From assembly GCF_907164915.1 (NCBI RefSeq), contig NC_061867.1, positions 23,350,308 through 23,414,307 of the forward strand: DNA of 64,000 bases. Direction: 5' to 3'. The notes beneath the pieces were generated by a model that was not told where the DNA came from, did not search any database, and saw only the letters and a program-made list of their open reading frames with translations. The translations under genes were made by a program, and so were the position numbers. Position 1 is the stretch's first letter. Every line of letters begins with the position of its first letter. This DNA comes from Impatiens glandulifera (taxonomy: Eukaryota; Streptophyta; Magnoliopsida; Ericales; Balsaminaceae). Of this stretch, positions 1 through 11,532 are shown one piece after another.

Positions 1-2450
1 TTGAGAAACTAAGGCCCGTTAAACACTTTTTTGTGTATTATTTTACTTCATTTTTAGTGTCTAAAGGACAAAATCTAATGCAACTTACCATTAAAAAATA
101 TAAAATAATTTTCGAATGTAATCATTGAAAACTGCCGACCACACTTAACAGTAATACATGCAACCTCGACCGAGAATTATTTATACATACACGTCTTGAT
201 ATTTAGTATTCTTACGTGTTGAAATGTTTTGATTCAATTGTAATTTTTATGTTCTAATGTACTTAATGTTATCACAGTTAAACACCAATTTCAATTTAAG
301 ACGTTCTAAGTCAAAATCGAACTCGTGATATTAGATCTCTTAAATATCACTCTTATCACTTTAACAACCTTAGTTAGATAATTTAAAAACACATTTTTAT
401 GTAATTTTTTAAAATTAAATGTATTTTAAATTTATAAATAAAAATCTAAAAAATAAAGTTATCACAAAACACTTGACTTAATAAAATAATTGCATAATAT
501 TGAGCTGAAAAAATAATTATAAAAATTGAGCTAAAAGAATAATCGCAAAATGCTCTAAAAATAAAAGAGAAATGCCTTTAGTGACATACTATATAAATAA
601 AGCGTAATAACTTTTTCTGACTCACTACAAAATAAAATAAAAAATAAAATAAAAATTAACCTTTTACAATATTGATTATTCAACTTCCATTACTAACATA
701 CACAATATTTTATAATTTATTTAGTAATTTTTGAACAATTTACACATTGTGCAGTTGAAAATTGTGTAATATATTTGTCAACACATTTAGTATTTCAATT
801 TGTAACTCAAAATTATTAATTAATTTTATAATTATTTTATTGTTAAAAATTATATAAATTTTCATAAATAAATTACAACACAATTTTTAATTTAATTTAT
901 AATTATGTTATTTTATTATTTGCAACTTTTTTTTTTAATTAATTTTTGAAATGACTTCAACAATAGTTTCATCACATAATATACCATATTTTTATTTCAA
1001 ATATAATTTCATATATATATAATTTAAATAAAAATTAAACTTTTTTTTAACAAGAGGTTTGTAATATAATTAACCACTTCAATTTTATTTGAAAATATTT
1101 TCAGGAATATTTTTTTATTAACAATAATAAGTTGCAAAGTTTAACAACACAATTTTGAATTACTAATTGCGATATTGTTTTGTAACTTATTTATATCCTA
1201 TATTGAAGTATAGGAATAAGTTGGATAACATAATTTATTGTTCTATAATGTAATTTTTAACAATATTGTAACACAATTTTCACACATTTTGAACCTTTTT
1301 TAATTTTAAAATAAATTTAATTAATTAATTTATCCATCCCTATTTTAATATATTAATTATATTTTAATAAATATCTAAATATAAATAAATTCTTAATATA
1401 AACACATTATATAATTGTATCCAATAATATCACCTAAACCTCAAACAAAATATCCAAACCAATTTCAACAAAATTATACTACTATAAAATTATAACATTT
1501 AATTAGAAAGTTATTTTCTTCTAAATAACAATCCTTGAAATGGGGTACAATTAGATTTTTTTTTATTTCTACACATATAGCACCCTTTCAAATTTTGGTT
1601 CAAATATGAACTCTAAACTTCCAAAATCTAGTTCAAATCAACTCCAAAGCTTCACGTTCAAAACAATTGAAGCAAATAAATTAACAAATATCTATTTTAA
1701 AAACTTCATTTTCAAAGAAAATTGAAAGCAAATAAATAATGTTTAAGACTTCAACCAAATGTTTGAATTCTCTCATCAACAAAGTTTAATTATAAACATA
1801 ATATGTAAATTCTTTGTATATTTAATTCATACTCATTGAACCTTAGTTTGTTAGAATCTCTATCATATGAATCACCCCATGTTAACATATACATAATATT
1901 GTCATCTTAACATATATATATATATATATTGAATACAGAATCATTAAATCAAATTAAATGAAATGGTAAGTACTAAATTCTATAGACCAATATATAAAGT
2001 TAAAATAATTATTTTATTGATTTATTTTTCAAAAAATAATATCAAAATAATTAATACATTATAAAAAAGTTTAATTAAAACAATTAATTAAATTAATTAT
2101 TATGATAAAAGCCATTTTAATAAGGACAATGGTCAAAATAATAAAAATAAAATTATTTGGCGGTAAATGGTGTACTCATTTATCTTAATATAACTACAGG
2201 AAAATATCATGGATTAAAATAAATAATTTAAGATGAAATGAGGTACCCATTTCTTCTCCCAAAATTATCTATTTAACTTCAAATATACAATAAAATAAAA
2301 TAAAATAAAATAAATTTGTAAAATATTTATCATATTTATTTTAATATTGTGTGTAGTTAAAAAGATCAAAATTAAAGCCAATATAGTGAACAAAAAATTA
2401 ATTTAAAAAACAAACCCTTAAAATTTTAAAATAAAAATAAACCAGTAATC
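1..2450. other. AT-rich spacer without recognisable genes
   Basis: This stretch is strongly AT-rich with many poly-A and poly-T runs, a short TA run near 1914-1930 and an AAAAT-type simple repeat near 2285-2310. No frame on either strand has a recognisable protein signature. Motifs such as ACAATATTGTAACAC recur around 660-1280, which could be the worn subterminal region of a DNA transposon, but no paired ends could be defined. Confidence 0.6.
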
Positions 2451-2454
2451 GTGT

Positions 2455-4360
2455 ATAGCCGAAATCGGAAAAAGAAGTTACAAAGTCATCAGATGAGCGC
2501 TGGATTATCATCCAACACTCTAGGCGCGTCCGCGTAGCCTGTTGTTAAGGAGGGAGCGTGCACTCACGAGGCACCATATTAACTAACTAGACGTTAGCCC
2601 AGTTAGTAAAAAATGACCAGACATATTGACGCCTTGACGGATCACTGATAGAACGCCAAACGCGTGCAAAACGACGATCTTTTGGTCTTCGATCATATTT
2701 TCATCGCAACGCCGCAAAGAAAGGATAAAGTTCCGTCTTTGATTTTGCCAACTTGGAACTCAGCCGATAGTCAACCATTTTGGTTGATTTAAAGACTAAA
2801 ATGATCACCCTACCATAACGATCATTTCTTCCACAACCATAGGGTTGTATCATCCATATTTAGCCAAGTTGACTCAAAAATAGAAAAAAACGTCATTAAT
2901 GGATTTTGGATGATTCTATCCACTTGAAGTCTCCAACGACTCAGGAAAGCTATAAATAGCCCCCTAAGTAATTTTGAAAGGAATGAATGAACTCTCCACC
3001 TTTAAATCGAATAAAATAAAAAATCCATCTTAAAATTCGAACCATTCGAATATTTCAAATTTTATGTTTAAAGCCTTAAAGTTTGGATCTGACCATCCAT
3101 AAAGCTTCCTTTTTGATCAAAATGTGTTTTCCAATCCTTATTAAGGTTCCAATCACCTTCTAATTCATATTCACAGTTTGAATTTTAAATTTTAGCTTTT
3201 AAATTTTGTAAGCTTGTATGCTTGATGTTTATGATCTTTTATGGTTAGATTTTGATTCTAAGATCATTTATGAACTTTTTTGTTTATGTTAGAAATCATT
3301 AATCAACCTGAAACAAAAACACCAAAATTTAATAATTTTTATAAACAAAACGTATTTGCTTTTCTTAGGATAATTCTCTTTAATCACATACCATAAAGTA
3401 TTCCAACATGATTGGAATGATGTTGGGAAACTCTTAGAATAATGTTTGATTAATTCCGATCAAGTTTAAACAAAATCTAAATATATTTTGAAAACTTTGA
3501 TTTTTAATTTGGTCAAAACGAGCAGACAATGTTCTTGTTTTGGTATCAATCAAGTATATAGGATATAAGGAAGCTTTTGGGTAGCTCATTTCTCCTCAAA
3601 ATAACGTTAAAATAAAAAATTAAATGTTTAAGTTCAAACAGTTTTGAACCATTTGATGATCATCAAGGTCGATTGATACCTTGAGTTGATGATCAATATG
3701 TTCATTAGAGTTTTGTGAAGCTACCCAAACCCTTAGATAAAAATATTCAAGATAAAAACAAAAATTAATAACCTACACTTTGGTGTTCTTGAGGACCGAG
3801 AGGTCTAGACCTAGGACCAAGAGGTCCGACCGATGATCATCAGTCCGGACCGAGATCTACATCCATGAAATTCTAACCTAGGATCGAGACCTAGGACCGA
3901 AGATTTCAATAGGACCGAGAGGTTTAACCAATATTTTTGAGCTAGGACCGAGAGGTCCAACCGATATTCTTGAGCTATGATTGAGAGGTCCAAACGAGGA
4001 TTTTTATATCTAGGACCAAGAGGTCCAACCTATGACCGAGATTTCCAAGACCTAGAACCGAGAGGTTTAACCTAGGACCGAGGACCCCCGAACCTAGGAC
4101 CAATAACCTCTACCCAAAATCGTGAGGTTAAACACATGACTGATGAATCTCGACTTAGGATTAAGACTTCCTAAGCTCAAGACTAGTGGGTTCGTACACC
4201 TAGACCGACAATCTTAGCCAAGGATCGAGAGTCCTTAGCACCCATACCGAGGGACTTTATCACTCTAACCGAAGATCCCGAGCCTCGACCGAGAGACTCC
4301 TCCCCCCGGACCGAAGGTTTATAGACCCCGACTGACAAAAACTAACCCAAAGCCTAAGAT
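2455..4360 (+). repeat. ACCGAG-rich dispersed repeat, left copy
   Basis: From about 2805 this segment matches, as reverse complement, the segment 16086-17110. Both share a TATAAATAG box (2951-2959 here), the CATTAATGGATTTTGG block just upstream, and then a run of imperfect GGACCGAGAGGTC-type units (3785-4330 here). A TATA box followed by a long untranslated stretch fits an LTR or another retroelement control region. No PBS, PPT or coding sequence is attached, so the class is unresolved. The more GC-rich 2455-2800 has no counterpart in the right copy and may be unrelated. Confidence 0.6.
3785..4330 (+). repeat. Degenerate tandem array of GGACCGAGAGGTC units
   Basis: Short units of the type CTAGGACCGAGAGGTCCAAC repeat with irregular spacing of roughly 25-45 bp. 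They vary in the bases around an ACCGAG core, and most contain the self-complementary pair GGACC/GGTCC, so single units can fold. The 60-residue minus-strand frame here (LDLSVLAQKYWLNLSVLL type) is just the translation of the array. A related array lies at 16120-16330 on the opposite strand. Confidence 0.7.
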
Positions 4361-6240
4361 TCTAATCGCCTATTTGGTTCCAATTTTAAAATCCCAAAAT
4401 TATTTTTGTAATTTTGAAACTCCAAACCATTTTCTAAAAATCTCGAAAAAATTAGAAAATATTTTTAAAATATATTTGGGATATTTTCACAAAAGAATAT
4501 TTTTGCTAATATTTGTTTGATATTTATTTCTAAACCCTAACACTCTTAAAAATCACTGATGTTCTTCAGTTATAATCCTCCCTAGTTATCATCAACAACA
4601 TGTACCAGCATTTAAATATTGTTGTTTCAATATTTTAAATAATGTTAAGACCTAGATGCATGATTAGGATCGAAATAATTGGTTAAAAATCAAACGTTAT
4701 ACAACTGATTTTCAAAAGTCAACTTTATATGTAGAAACCTTTTTTAAAAACAGATATGGAGGATGAGACGCGAAACCTATTTCCCAAGTATCACCAAACT
4801 ATGAACTAAAAGAAATTCCGGACAATACGTTTATATATGTATTTCCAACTATTATTGATTTTCAAAAATCAATTAACAACTCTATTTCAAAATAAATAAT
4901 TTTTAAAATTAACTATATTTAAATAATTTAAACTAAATGATTTCTAAAAATCAAATTGTGATTTGTTTACTACAAATTCCAGAATTATTTAAAATCTAAC
5001 CCGGAAATTAATTATTTTTAATTAATTTCAAAAGCTATGAACTATCACTAAATATTTTTAAAAATAATATTGAACTCTTTCAAATGCTACCTAAATTCTA
5101 ACCCAACAATATAAACTCTTTCAAATGATACCTAAATTATAAACCAACAAATTTTAGTTAAATAAACCATATTGAACTATGTTTAATTCCAATGCTTTTA
5201 TTGTTTCCCGTTGCTTTTTAATTTCTACGTTTTTCTTTTGTGCATTATTTAATAGTAGCTCTTTCATGGAATCCTTTATGATTGTAAATTCTAAACAAAG
5301 TTGATTTGATGAAAAATGTATGCCCATAATCTATTGTTTAAGGACATATGACATGTCAAATATACGTCCATTGTTAAGAGATCCCTTCGCTTCAACATAC
5401 AACATTTCTTCAAAAAAAAATTTGGAATCATCTTGACCTTCTTGTGTTTATTGTAGTTCATTATATTTTTTCTATAATAAATTAAAATGAATAAAATAAT
5501 TAAATTATAATTTACATTTTAAAACATATGAAAATATTGTCAAATTAAAAAATATACCACAGTTTTGGTTGTTCGGTCAACACTCCAACTTCCATTTTTC
5601 TTTTTGTGATCTCGTTCTAAAGTTCTTAAGACCGTTGACGCTCTTCCGAGTTTCATTTCCTTAAATAAAAAACAAAGTAAACGTTAACAAGTTCAATTTT
5701 TTAAATTAATTTACTATTACTCATAAATATTCGTCGATGTTCTTCTAAGATTATTGAACCTTCGCAGTACACAACTCCTCCATTTTTCGTGTACAAATCT
5801 CGATAATTTGTAGGCCTTATGCACCTCTATTCGTATTTAGGATCATCAAATATTTTTTCATTAAAATTAAATTTTCATCTGTAATGTGTGGTGTCTTTCT
5901 CAATTCATTTTTAGCCATAGTGACAAAACATCGAATTTTTGCTATAAACAAAATAAGGCACTAAAATCATACATCAACATATTCAGATTCATATTCAAAT
6001 TTGGAACTGCACTTTGTTTTATATAAAACAATCATGAATGAAAATGAAGAAAAACATTAATACAATTCTCAAGCCATTACAAGTCAACAAAACATAAACA
6101 ACACCAATAATAATAATAATATTAATAATAATCATAATGTTCATGAATCTAACCAAATCAGAGGATTGGACCCATCATTCTCCAATGTTCTTGAACTATT
6201 CATCATCTCCAATTTTGTAATTATTTGAATTTCTCAACAT
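4361..6240. other. AT-rich spacer upstream of the first copia
   Basis: This is non-coding AT-rich DNA. A segment of about 46 bp (ACTCTTTCAAATG.TACCTAAA) occurs twice near 5075 and 5116. The 5' LTR and first part of gag of the copia that follows are not recognisable here, so they have been deleted or worn away. Possible exon remnants on the minus strand are listed separately. Confidence 0.5.
5560..5930 (-). pseudogene. Possible exon remnants of an unidentified protein
   Basis: Read on the minus strand, 5660 down to about 5560 gives an open charged stretch (GRASTVLRTLERDHKKKNGS). About 5920 down to 5730 gives MAKNELRKTPHITDENLI and, after one frame change, NYRDLYTKNGGVVYCEGS. Codon use and composition look protein-like compared with the surrounding AT-rich DNA, but there are frameshifts and no family I can name with confidence. 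It may derive from a transposon gene with introns. It is included as a broken, unassigned fragment. Confidence 0.25.
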
Positions 6241-6261
6241 CAAAGAAATTAATATATCTTT

Positions 6262-6660
6262 ATGGCTATATGCTTTATTAGGGATAGTTTAACTGATAAA
6301 GGGACTGATCTAAGCTGTGAGGACTTAACATTAAAGGATGAGATTATTTATGTAAAGCCAAATGAAAGTTGGATGAAACCTAAGAAGAGGACAGAAAACA
6401 AGTCTGGCAAACCAAAACCTTACAAAACGTCAAGGAGTTTTAGACAAAAATCATCTTTTAAGGCTAATCGAATAGCTGCTAACAGTAAGACGTTTGTTAA
6501 GCCTAAATCATACACACTACTCACAACACAACATGAGAAATCCATCAAGATAAATTAAATATGGATTCTCAATGGACTAATTAACCAATGACCAAATTGA
6601 ATGTGGGTACTAAAAGCTGTAAATATGTTTATTTATAGGTACAACAGGTCAGCTGTTTGG
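6262..6660 (+). pseudogene. Copia gag C-terminal fragment (C1)
   Basis: The 98-residue frame 6262-6558 is lysine-rich and ends in a KSYTLLTTQHEKSIKIN segment. The same region in the gag of the S2 element (around 45530-45600) reads KSYALITTQNGKSIRIT, which identifies it as the end of a SIRE-like gag. After the stop the reading continues in shifted frames with IWILNGLIN and WVLKA, again matching S2 (IWIPKGLID, WVPK). The N-terminal gag domain is missing. It is non-functional. Confidence 0.7.
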
Positions 6661-6677
6661 ATGAATCCGTCTAATAT

Positions 6678-6998
6678 TTGGACAGTGGTTGCTCTAGACA
6701 CATGACCGGTGATAGACGACTTCTAACTGAAATAACGAAGTGCACTGGGCCTAATATCACTTTTGGTGATAACAACAAGGTTAAGACCGTGGGTAAGAGT
6801 AAGATTATCCATGGTAACCTAACCATCAACAACATGCTACTTGTTGAAAACATATGTTATAACCAGATTAGTATAAGCCAATTGTGTGACAATGGATTAA
6901 CTGTTGATTTTCAAACTCATGCATGTCTTATTAAGGATCATAAGGGAAACACCCTACTGACCGGAAGCAAAGTAGGAAACTCTTTTAAAATGAAATAG
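6678..6998 (+). pseudogene. Copia aspartic protease (C1)
   Basis: The frame opens with MDSGCSRHMTGD. The catalytic D-S-G triad (Asp codon at 6681) followed by C-S-R-H-M-T-G is the hallmark of Ty1/copia retropepsins, which cleave the Gag-Pol polyprotein. About 105 residues follow, with the usual glycine-rich strands (ITFGDNNK, VGKSKIIHGN) and SISQLCDNGLTVDF leading into the GAG-pre-integrase region. Family proteases are embedded in one long Gag-Pol frame; here stops on either side isolate it. The catalytic motif is intact but the polyprotein is not. Confidence 0.85.
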
Positions 6999-7039
6999 AA
7001 AAATAAGATATCTAATCTCTTAAGCATGATAGCAAAAAA

Positions 7040-7740
7040 TGATCAAAACTGATTATGGCATAAGAGATTAAATCATCTTAATTTTAAATCTATTAATAAC
7101 ATTTGTTCACATGATTTAGTTTCTAGTTTACATAAATTGAAGATTTCAAAATACAAGGTCTGTCCTACTTTCTAGTTGGGAAAACAGGTCAGATCAACTT
7201 TTAAGAGTAAAGGAAAATCTCAATCCAACCGATGCCTAGAACTATTGTATATGGACATGTTCGATCCAATTCCAGTAAAAAGATTGGGAGGAATGAGATT
7301 CACTCTGGTCATAATTGATGATTTTTTAAGATTTACTTGGGTTATATTTCTACCGTCTAAGGATTAGACCGCTAAGACTTTGATAAAGATCCATAAAGAC
7401 TTCAAAACGAAAAATATTTATGTATCATCAAAATTAGAAATGACTAGGGAACCGAGTTCACCAACATATGCCTATCTTCTTACCTCGAGGATTCTGGTAT
7501 TAGACACGAGTTGTATAACGCTAGAACTCCACAGGAAAATGGTGTTACTAATAGGAGAGTTAGAACACTGAAGGAAGCAACGAGATTTATGCTAGTCAAC
7601 TCAAGTGTTTCTTAGAAGCCATAAACATAGCTTTCTATACACAAAATTGGTCAATGATTAATAAACGCTTCAGCAAAACACCTTATGAACACTTTAATGA
7701 AAGAATTCCTAAAGTTTCATATTTTTGAATTTTCGGGTGT
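7040..7740 (+). pseudogene. Copia GAG-pre-integrase and integrase (C1), frameshifted
   Basis: LWHKRLNHLNFKSINNI near 7050-7100 is the start of the zinc-binding HHCC region. The downstream CPxC site reads CPTF followed by a stop, so one zinc ligand is lost. The frame 7176-7367 contains LELLYMDMF with the first catalytic Asp, then VIIDDFLRFTWV. 7380-7571 and the following 150 bp continue the core in three frames (RTLKEATRFML, then TPYEHF in another frame). Integrase would insert the cDNA into chromosomes; this copy cannot. The equivalent segments of element C2 at 52332-52570 and 41069-41332 are better preserved. Confidence 0.8.
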
Positions 7741-8262
7741 AAGTGTTTTATTCACAATAATGACAAAAATCATTTGGATGCTAAAGTAGATGCTGGAATC
7801 ATGCTATGATATTATTTAGTTAGTAAAGCTTATGGAGTTTGTAATAATAGAACTCTAACTGTTGAAGAATTCTATCATGTTGTTTGTGATGAATCTGTTG
7901 AAAATAATTCTAACGAATTCATTGAAATTGCTAACAGATTAGAAGTGACAAGTCTTGAATCTGATAGTGATGATGAAGTTTTGTTCAATAGGATTTACTC
8001 GTCTGATCATATGGCTGATCCGATTGAGATTAAACCAAACGTCCAAACTAGAAGTTAGCAAACGGCTAATAGTTCGGACTTCGTGGGGCCTTCTAATCAG
8101 ACGTCTACTCCTTTGGGACCAAGCTTTAAAAGGAACAGAAATCATCCACCTGAATTGATAATCTGTAATCATAATGCTCCTCTTAGGATTAGACACCAAT
8201 TATTGGATGAAATGGAAAACTCCGCCTTCATTTCTCAAATTGAGCCAAAAAAATCAATGAAG
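7741..8262 (+). pseudogene. Copia integrase tail and linker to reverse transcriptase (C1)
   Basis: Frames in this stretch give an acidic linker (NRLEVTSLESDSDDEVL), then KRNRNHPPELIICNHNAPLR and FISQIEPKKSMKH. The last two are the typical entry of SIRE/Tork-type copia elements into reverse transcriptase. The frame is cut at 8263-8267 by the G1 target duplication and resumes at 11357. The 149-residue frame 8083-8532 runs into the G1 LTR and is a chimera, not a gene. Confidence 0.65.
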
Positions 8263-8267
8263 CATTG

Positions 8268-8752
8268 TGTTACGTGCGGCTCATCAAAAACCTCGGCCCT
8301 AAAATATTTTATTCATCCGTCTCTCGGCCCAAGTGTGCATATGGGCCCGTTTATGTTTTTATGGACTAATTCTGTTTTGTTTACTTTCTCTCTTAATTCT
8401 CTTAAACTGAATTCTGTTATTTTGAAAGTTTGTTGTAACCGAATACTCTTGGGCAAACCAACCTCTTTAAATGGTGATGCCCACCCCACTTTTTGGGGCT
8501 ATGAATTGAATATTTTGGAACTTGGTGTTTAAGTTATCTCTCAGCCCTCCTCCCCCTTCTTGGACCTCTAGGTGTAATCTAGTGGTATTTCTCTCCTCCC
8601 CTTCGGCTCTTCTCTCCCTAACCTCGAATTCTCCTCTAATTCTATGTCCGCTGCGCTAGAGTGTTGAATTCCACCATCGGTCCCAATAATCAAGAACCCG
8701 TTTCTTGAATTAAAGAACTTAAAAGGCTCGGTCATAATTAAAACTCCTAACA
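8268..8752 (+). repeat. G1 5' LTR
   Basis: The 485-bp terminal repeat starts TGTTACGTGC, ends CTCCTAACA, and is repeated at 10867-11351. Two substitutions separate the copies (G/A near 8372 and T/C near 8467). Parts resemble the G2 LTR (GTGTGCAyATGGGCC; GTTGTAACCGAATA), so the two LTR families share ancestry. Confidence 0.95.
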
Positions 8753-8755
8753 TGT

Positions 8756-8767
8756 TGGTATCAGAGC
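8756..8767 (+). promoter_or_regulatory. G1 primer binding site (tRNA-iMet)
   Basis: TGGTATCAGAGC lies 3 bp after the 5' LTR. It is complementary to the 3' end of plant initiator methionine tRNA, the usual primer for minus-strand DNA synthesis. Confidence 0.95.
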
Positions 8768-8782
8768 TAGCCGATTCTCAAC

Positions 8783-10783
8783 ATGGTAGAAACTCGCCAG
8801 CAATCGGAAATGGACGCGCTCAAGGCCCTAATTGAAAACTTGTCACAACAAACAGCAGCAATGCAAACTGCCATAGACCGTAGATTTGATATGGATGAAG
8901 AAAGAATGGCGGCCCTTGAGAGCGGGGCATCTGGAAACGTGCAAGAACCCCGCCACAGACCCTATGATGATAATTCTTGCCACGGTCCTTCACCATTTAG
9001 GCCCCCGCACCCTGGCAAGAACCGCGATCAACACTATGCTCCTCCTACTCGGCTAACCAAGGTCGATTTTCCTCGGTTTGATGGGTCGGATGTCGAGGGC
9101 TGGCTAATTTCTGCCGAGCAATTTTTCAGAGTCGACAAAACTAAGGATGCCACTAAATTAGAAATCGCCCCCATTCATTTTTCTGGAGAAGCAAGAATGT
9201 GGTACGGGTCATATCTTCAAAACCGAAATCATATGGAGGCCCTATCTTGGGCCGTGTTTAAAAGAGACCTTATGACTCAATTCGGGCCATCTATACATGA
9301 TACACCAATGAGACAGCTAATGAATTTAAAACAGGTTGGGTCGGTTCAAGAATATAACCTCCGGTACATGTCGATCTCTCAAAAGTTATTACATATGCCA
9401 AGGGACTACGTCATTGATTGTTACTTGTCCGGTCTAAGGGAAGAAATTGCAAACTGCATCAGGCTGCGATTTCCAGATTCTTTAAACGAAGCAATGGCCA
9501 TGGCTAAAGTCCAAGAAGCAACATATCGGTCCTTAATGAGCAGTGGTAACTTGTACAGCGCTGAAACATCATTGCTGCCCACACCGTCCAATACCAACAC
9601 AGCCGGGCCGAGCACCAATACTGACTTCAAGAATTCATCATATGGGTCCTCTTCAAATGCAAACCAGGGCCATGTTAAGCAATTAGACTCAGCCTCAATG
9701 GATGAAAAGCGAAAGAAGGGTCTATGCTATTCTTGCAATGAAAAATGGCAACCAAACCATAGGTGTAAATCCAAGTTATTCATGGTCTCGGCCAATCAAG
9801 AAGATCAAGAACCTGACCAAGAACCTGTTTTGGATGATCTACCTTCATTGCTCGGCTCAAGGGATGAACCAGCCATATCCTTACATGCCCTGACCGAGTC
9901 TAAAGCCTTCCAAACGCTCCAGATTCTGGGCAAAGTTGGGAACCTGCCGGTGGTGATCTTGATTGATACAGGCAGCACCCACAATTTTATCAATAGCAGG
10001 ATTTTGGAGAAAATAGACCACAAAAGCATAGCAACCCAGGTACAATCGGTTAGAGTGGTTGATGGATCTAATGTTTTATGTTCTAGTGTTTGCAAGGACT
10101 TGAAGTGGTCGATGGAAGGCAATGAATACCAAACAGAAATGAAGGTAATTTCCATGGACGGATATGATATTGTGTTGGGAATTGAATGGCTGATTACTCT
10201 AGGCCCGTCTTCTTGGGACTTTGAAAAGCTGACCCTATCCTATGATAAGCAAGACAGAACCACGGTCCTTAAAGGGATTCCTCGGTCGCAGGCTAGTTTG
10301 ATGCATGGAAACCAGCTGGAAAAGACCTTAGATGAATATATTGTTGCTGCCAAAATGCAAGTAAAGAGTAAGCCCGAAGGCCAAATTGTTTCACTAGCTG
10401 CAATGACTTTGGAAGATATTCCTAATGATCTAATTAAAAACTATGGCTCATTCGATGCTGCTGTTATGGTGGTTCGGGAAAAAGACTTGGCTTGGATTTT
10501 TGAGCCAAGTATGGAGTTTAATCGAAGTGGGAAGAAATTATTTTTGCACCAGGCGCTGGGAACATTGCAGCAACCAAGGCCAACTCTAAACACTGAAAAA
10601 CTCGACCTTGGGTGCACAGAAATTCTAGACAGGGGCGGAGTGGCAAGCGACCCAGCAGCGCAAAGGACCGCAAGGACCCGGCCAGTTCCACTACTGAAGC
10701 GATTTTGCCGAAAGTTTTTTGTGAAAATACGGTCTTATGCTGCGACCTTTGCTGAATGTGCCGAAGCCCGACCGAAGCAATAG
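8783..10783 (+). CDS. G1 Gag-protease polyprotein, no reverse transcriptase
   Basis: This is an uninterrupted 666-codon frame starting 15 bp after the PBS. Residues 1-60 are polar and helix-prone. About 95-240 is the gypsy Gag core (PRFDGSDVEGWLISAEQFF, ARMWYGSYL, SVQEYNLRYM). About 310-330 is a zinc knuckle of plant gypsy type (CYSCNEKWQPNHRC). About 370-475 is a retropepsin with ILIDTGSTHNF (catalytic Asp395) and IVLGIEWL. After the protease the usual RT is absent. Instead there are about 180 residues containing NQLEKTLDEYIVAAK, TLEDIPNDLI and KDLAWIFEPSMEF, which are partly shared with the G2 protein. It probably makes particles and processes Gag but cannot copy itself. The start ATG is the first in frame after the PBS. 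Confidence 0.9.
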   Translation: MVETRQQSEMDALKALIENLSQQTAAMQTAIDRRFDMDEERMAALESGASGNVQEPRHRPYDDNSCHGPSPFRPPHPGKNRDQHYAPPTRLTKVDFPRFDGSDVEGWLISAEQFFRVDKTKDATKLEIAPIHFSGEARMWYGSYLQNRNHMEALSWAVFKRDLMTQFGPSIHDTPMRQLMNLKQVGSVQEYNLRYMSISQKLLHMPRDYVIDCYLSGLREEIANCIRLRFPDSLNEAMAMAKVQEATYRSLMSSGNLYSAETSLLPTPSNTNTAGPSTNTDFKNSSYGSSSNANQGHVKQLDSASMDEKRKKGLCYSCNEKWQPNHRCKSKLFMVSANQEDQEPDQEPVLDDLPSLLGSRDEPAISLHALTESKAFQTLQILGKVGNLPVVILIDTGSTHNFINSRILEKIDHKSIATQVQSVRVVDGSNVLCSSVCKDLKWSMEGNEYQTEMKVISMDGYDIVLGIEWLITLGPSSWDFEKLTLSYDKQDRTTVLKGIPRSQASLMHGNQLEKTLDEYIVAAKMQVKSKPEGQIVSLAAMTLEDIPNDLIKNYGSFDAAVMVVREKDLAWIFEPSMEFNRSGKKLFLHQALGTLQQPRPTLNTEKLDLGCTEILDRGGVASDPAAQRTARTRPVPLLKRFCRKFFVKIRSYAATFAECAEARPKQ

Positions 10784-10830
10784 TTTTGAAGTTGAAGATG
10801 CATATTAGAGGCTGACCAGTCCACGTTCTT

Positions 10831-10848
10831 TTCGTCGGGGTCGACGAA
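10831..10848 (+). other. Hairpin just upstream of the G1 polypurine tract
   Basis: TTCGTCG-GGGT-CGACGAA forms a perfect 7-bp stem with a 4-nt loop, ending about 4 nt before the purine tract. G2 has the same stem with a different loop (AGGG) at the same place (12020-12037, minus strand). Confidence 0.75.
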
Positions 10849-10851
10849 CCT

Positions 10852-10863
10852 CGAAGGGGGGGA
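10852..10863 (+). promoter_or_regulatory. G1 polypurine tract
   Basis: The purine run CGAAGGGGGGGA lies directly before the 3' LTR (10867). It is the expected plus-strand primer of an LTR retrotransposon. Confidence 0.85.
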
Positions 10864-10866
10864 TTA

Positions 10867-11351
10867 TGTTACGTGCGGCTCATCAAAAACCTCGGCCCTA
10901 AAATATTTTATTCATCCGTCTCTCGGCCCAAGTGTGCATATGGGCCCGTTTATGTTTTTATGGACTAATTCTATTTTGTTTACTTTCTCTCTTAATTCTC
11001 TTAAACTGAATTCTGTTATTTTGAAAGTTTGTTGTAACCGAATACTCTTGGGCAAACCAACCTCTTCAAATGGTGATGCCCACCCCACTTTTTGGGGCTA
11101 TGAATTGAATATTTTGGAACTTGGTGTTTAAGTTATCTCTCAGCCCTCCTCCCCCTTCTTGGACCTCTAGGTGTAATCTAGTGGTATTTCTCTCCTCCCC
11201 TTCGGCTCTTCTCTCCCTAACCTCGAATTCTCCTCTAATTCTATGTCCGCTGCGCTAGAGTGTTGAATTCCACCATCGGTCCCAATAATCAAGAACCCGT
11301 TTCTTGAATTAAAGAACTTAAAAGGCTCGGTCATAATTAAAACTCCTAACA
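10867..11351 (+). repeat. G1 3' LTR
   Basis: This 485-bp copy of 8268-8752 ends CTCCTAACA and is followed by the target duplication CATTG at 11352-11356. Confidence 0.95.
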
Positions 11352-11356
11352 CATTG

Positions 11357-11532
11357 CTTGAACCGGATTGGATTAATGCAATGCAAGATGAGTTGAATCA
11401 ATTTGAAATAAATAAAGTGTGACATCTGACTCCAAGGATGACTAATCAATTGGTTATTCGAACCAGATGAGTTTTTCGAAACAAGCTTAGGGAAGATGGC
11501 TTGGTTGTGAGAAACAAAGCCCGATTGGTATC
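11357..11532 (+). pseudogene. Copia reverse transcriptase N-terminal part (C1), between G1 and G2
   Basis: Frames here read LLEPDWINAMQDELNQFE, TRWVFRNKLREDG and VRNKARLV, the conserved start of copia reverse transcriptase (fingers region). It continues the C1 pol sequence interrupted by G1 and is cut again at GTATC (11528-11532) by G2. A stop lies within the stretch (KV, TGA), so it was already inactive or has decayed. Confidence 0.85.

Larger units (their letters stand above)
8268..11351 (+). mobile_element. G1: non-autonomous Ty3/gypsy element with gag and protease only
   Basis: This is a complete element of 3084 bp. It has two 485-bp LTRs (TGTTACG...CTAACA) that differ at only two positions I can see, a PBS for initiator Met-tRNA at 8756-8767, one open frame, a purine tract next to the 3' LTR, and a perfect 5-bp target duplication CATTG (8263-8267 and 11352-11356). 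The internal region is about 2.1 kb, whereas autonomous gypsy elements have some 4-5 kb encoding RT, RNase H and integrase. The near-identical LTRs indicate a recent insertion. It would need pol enzymes from a relative. Confidence 0.95.

Noticed and set aside
621..1280. CACTACAAAATAAAATAAAA near 621 as a left CACTA terminus
   Set aside because: No matching right end TTTTGTAGTG-like sequence, no 3-bp target duplication and no ACCGACGC subterminal motifs were found.
8083..8532. 149-residue plus-strand frame
   Set aside because: It runs from copia linker sequence into the G1 LTR and exists only because of the insertion.
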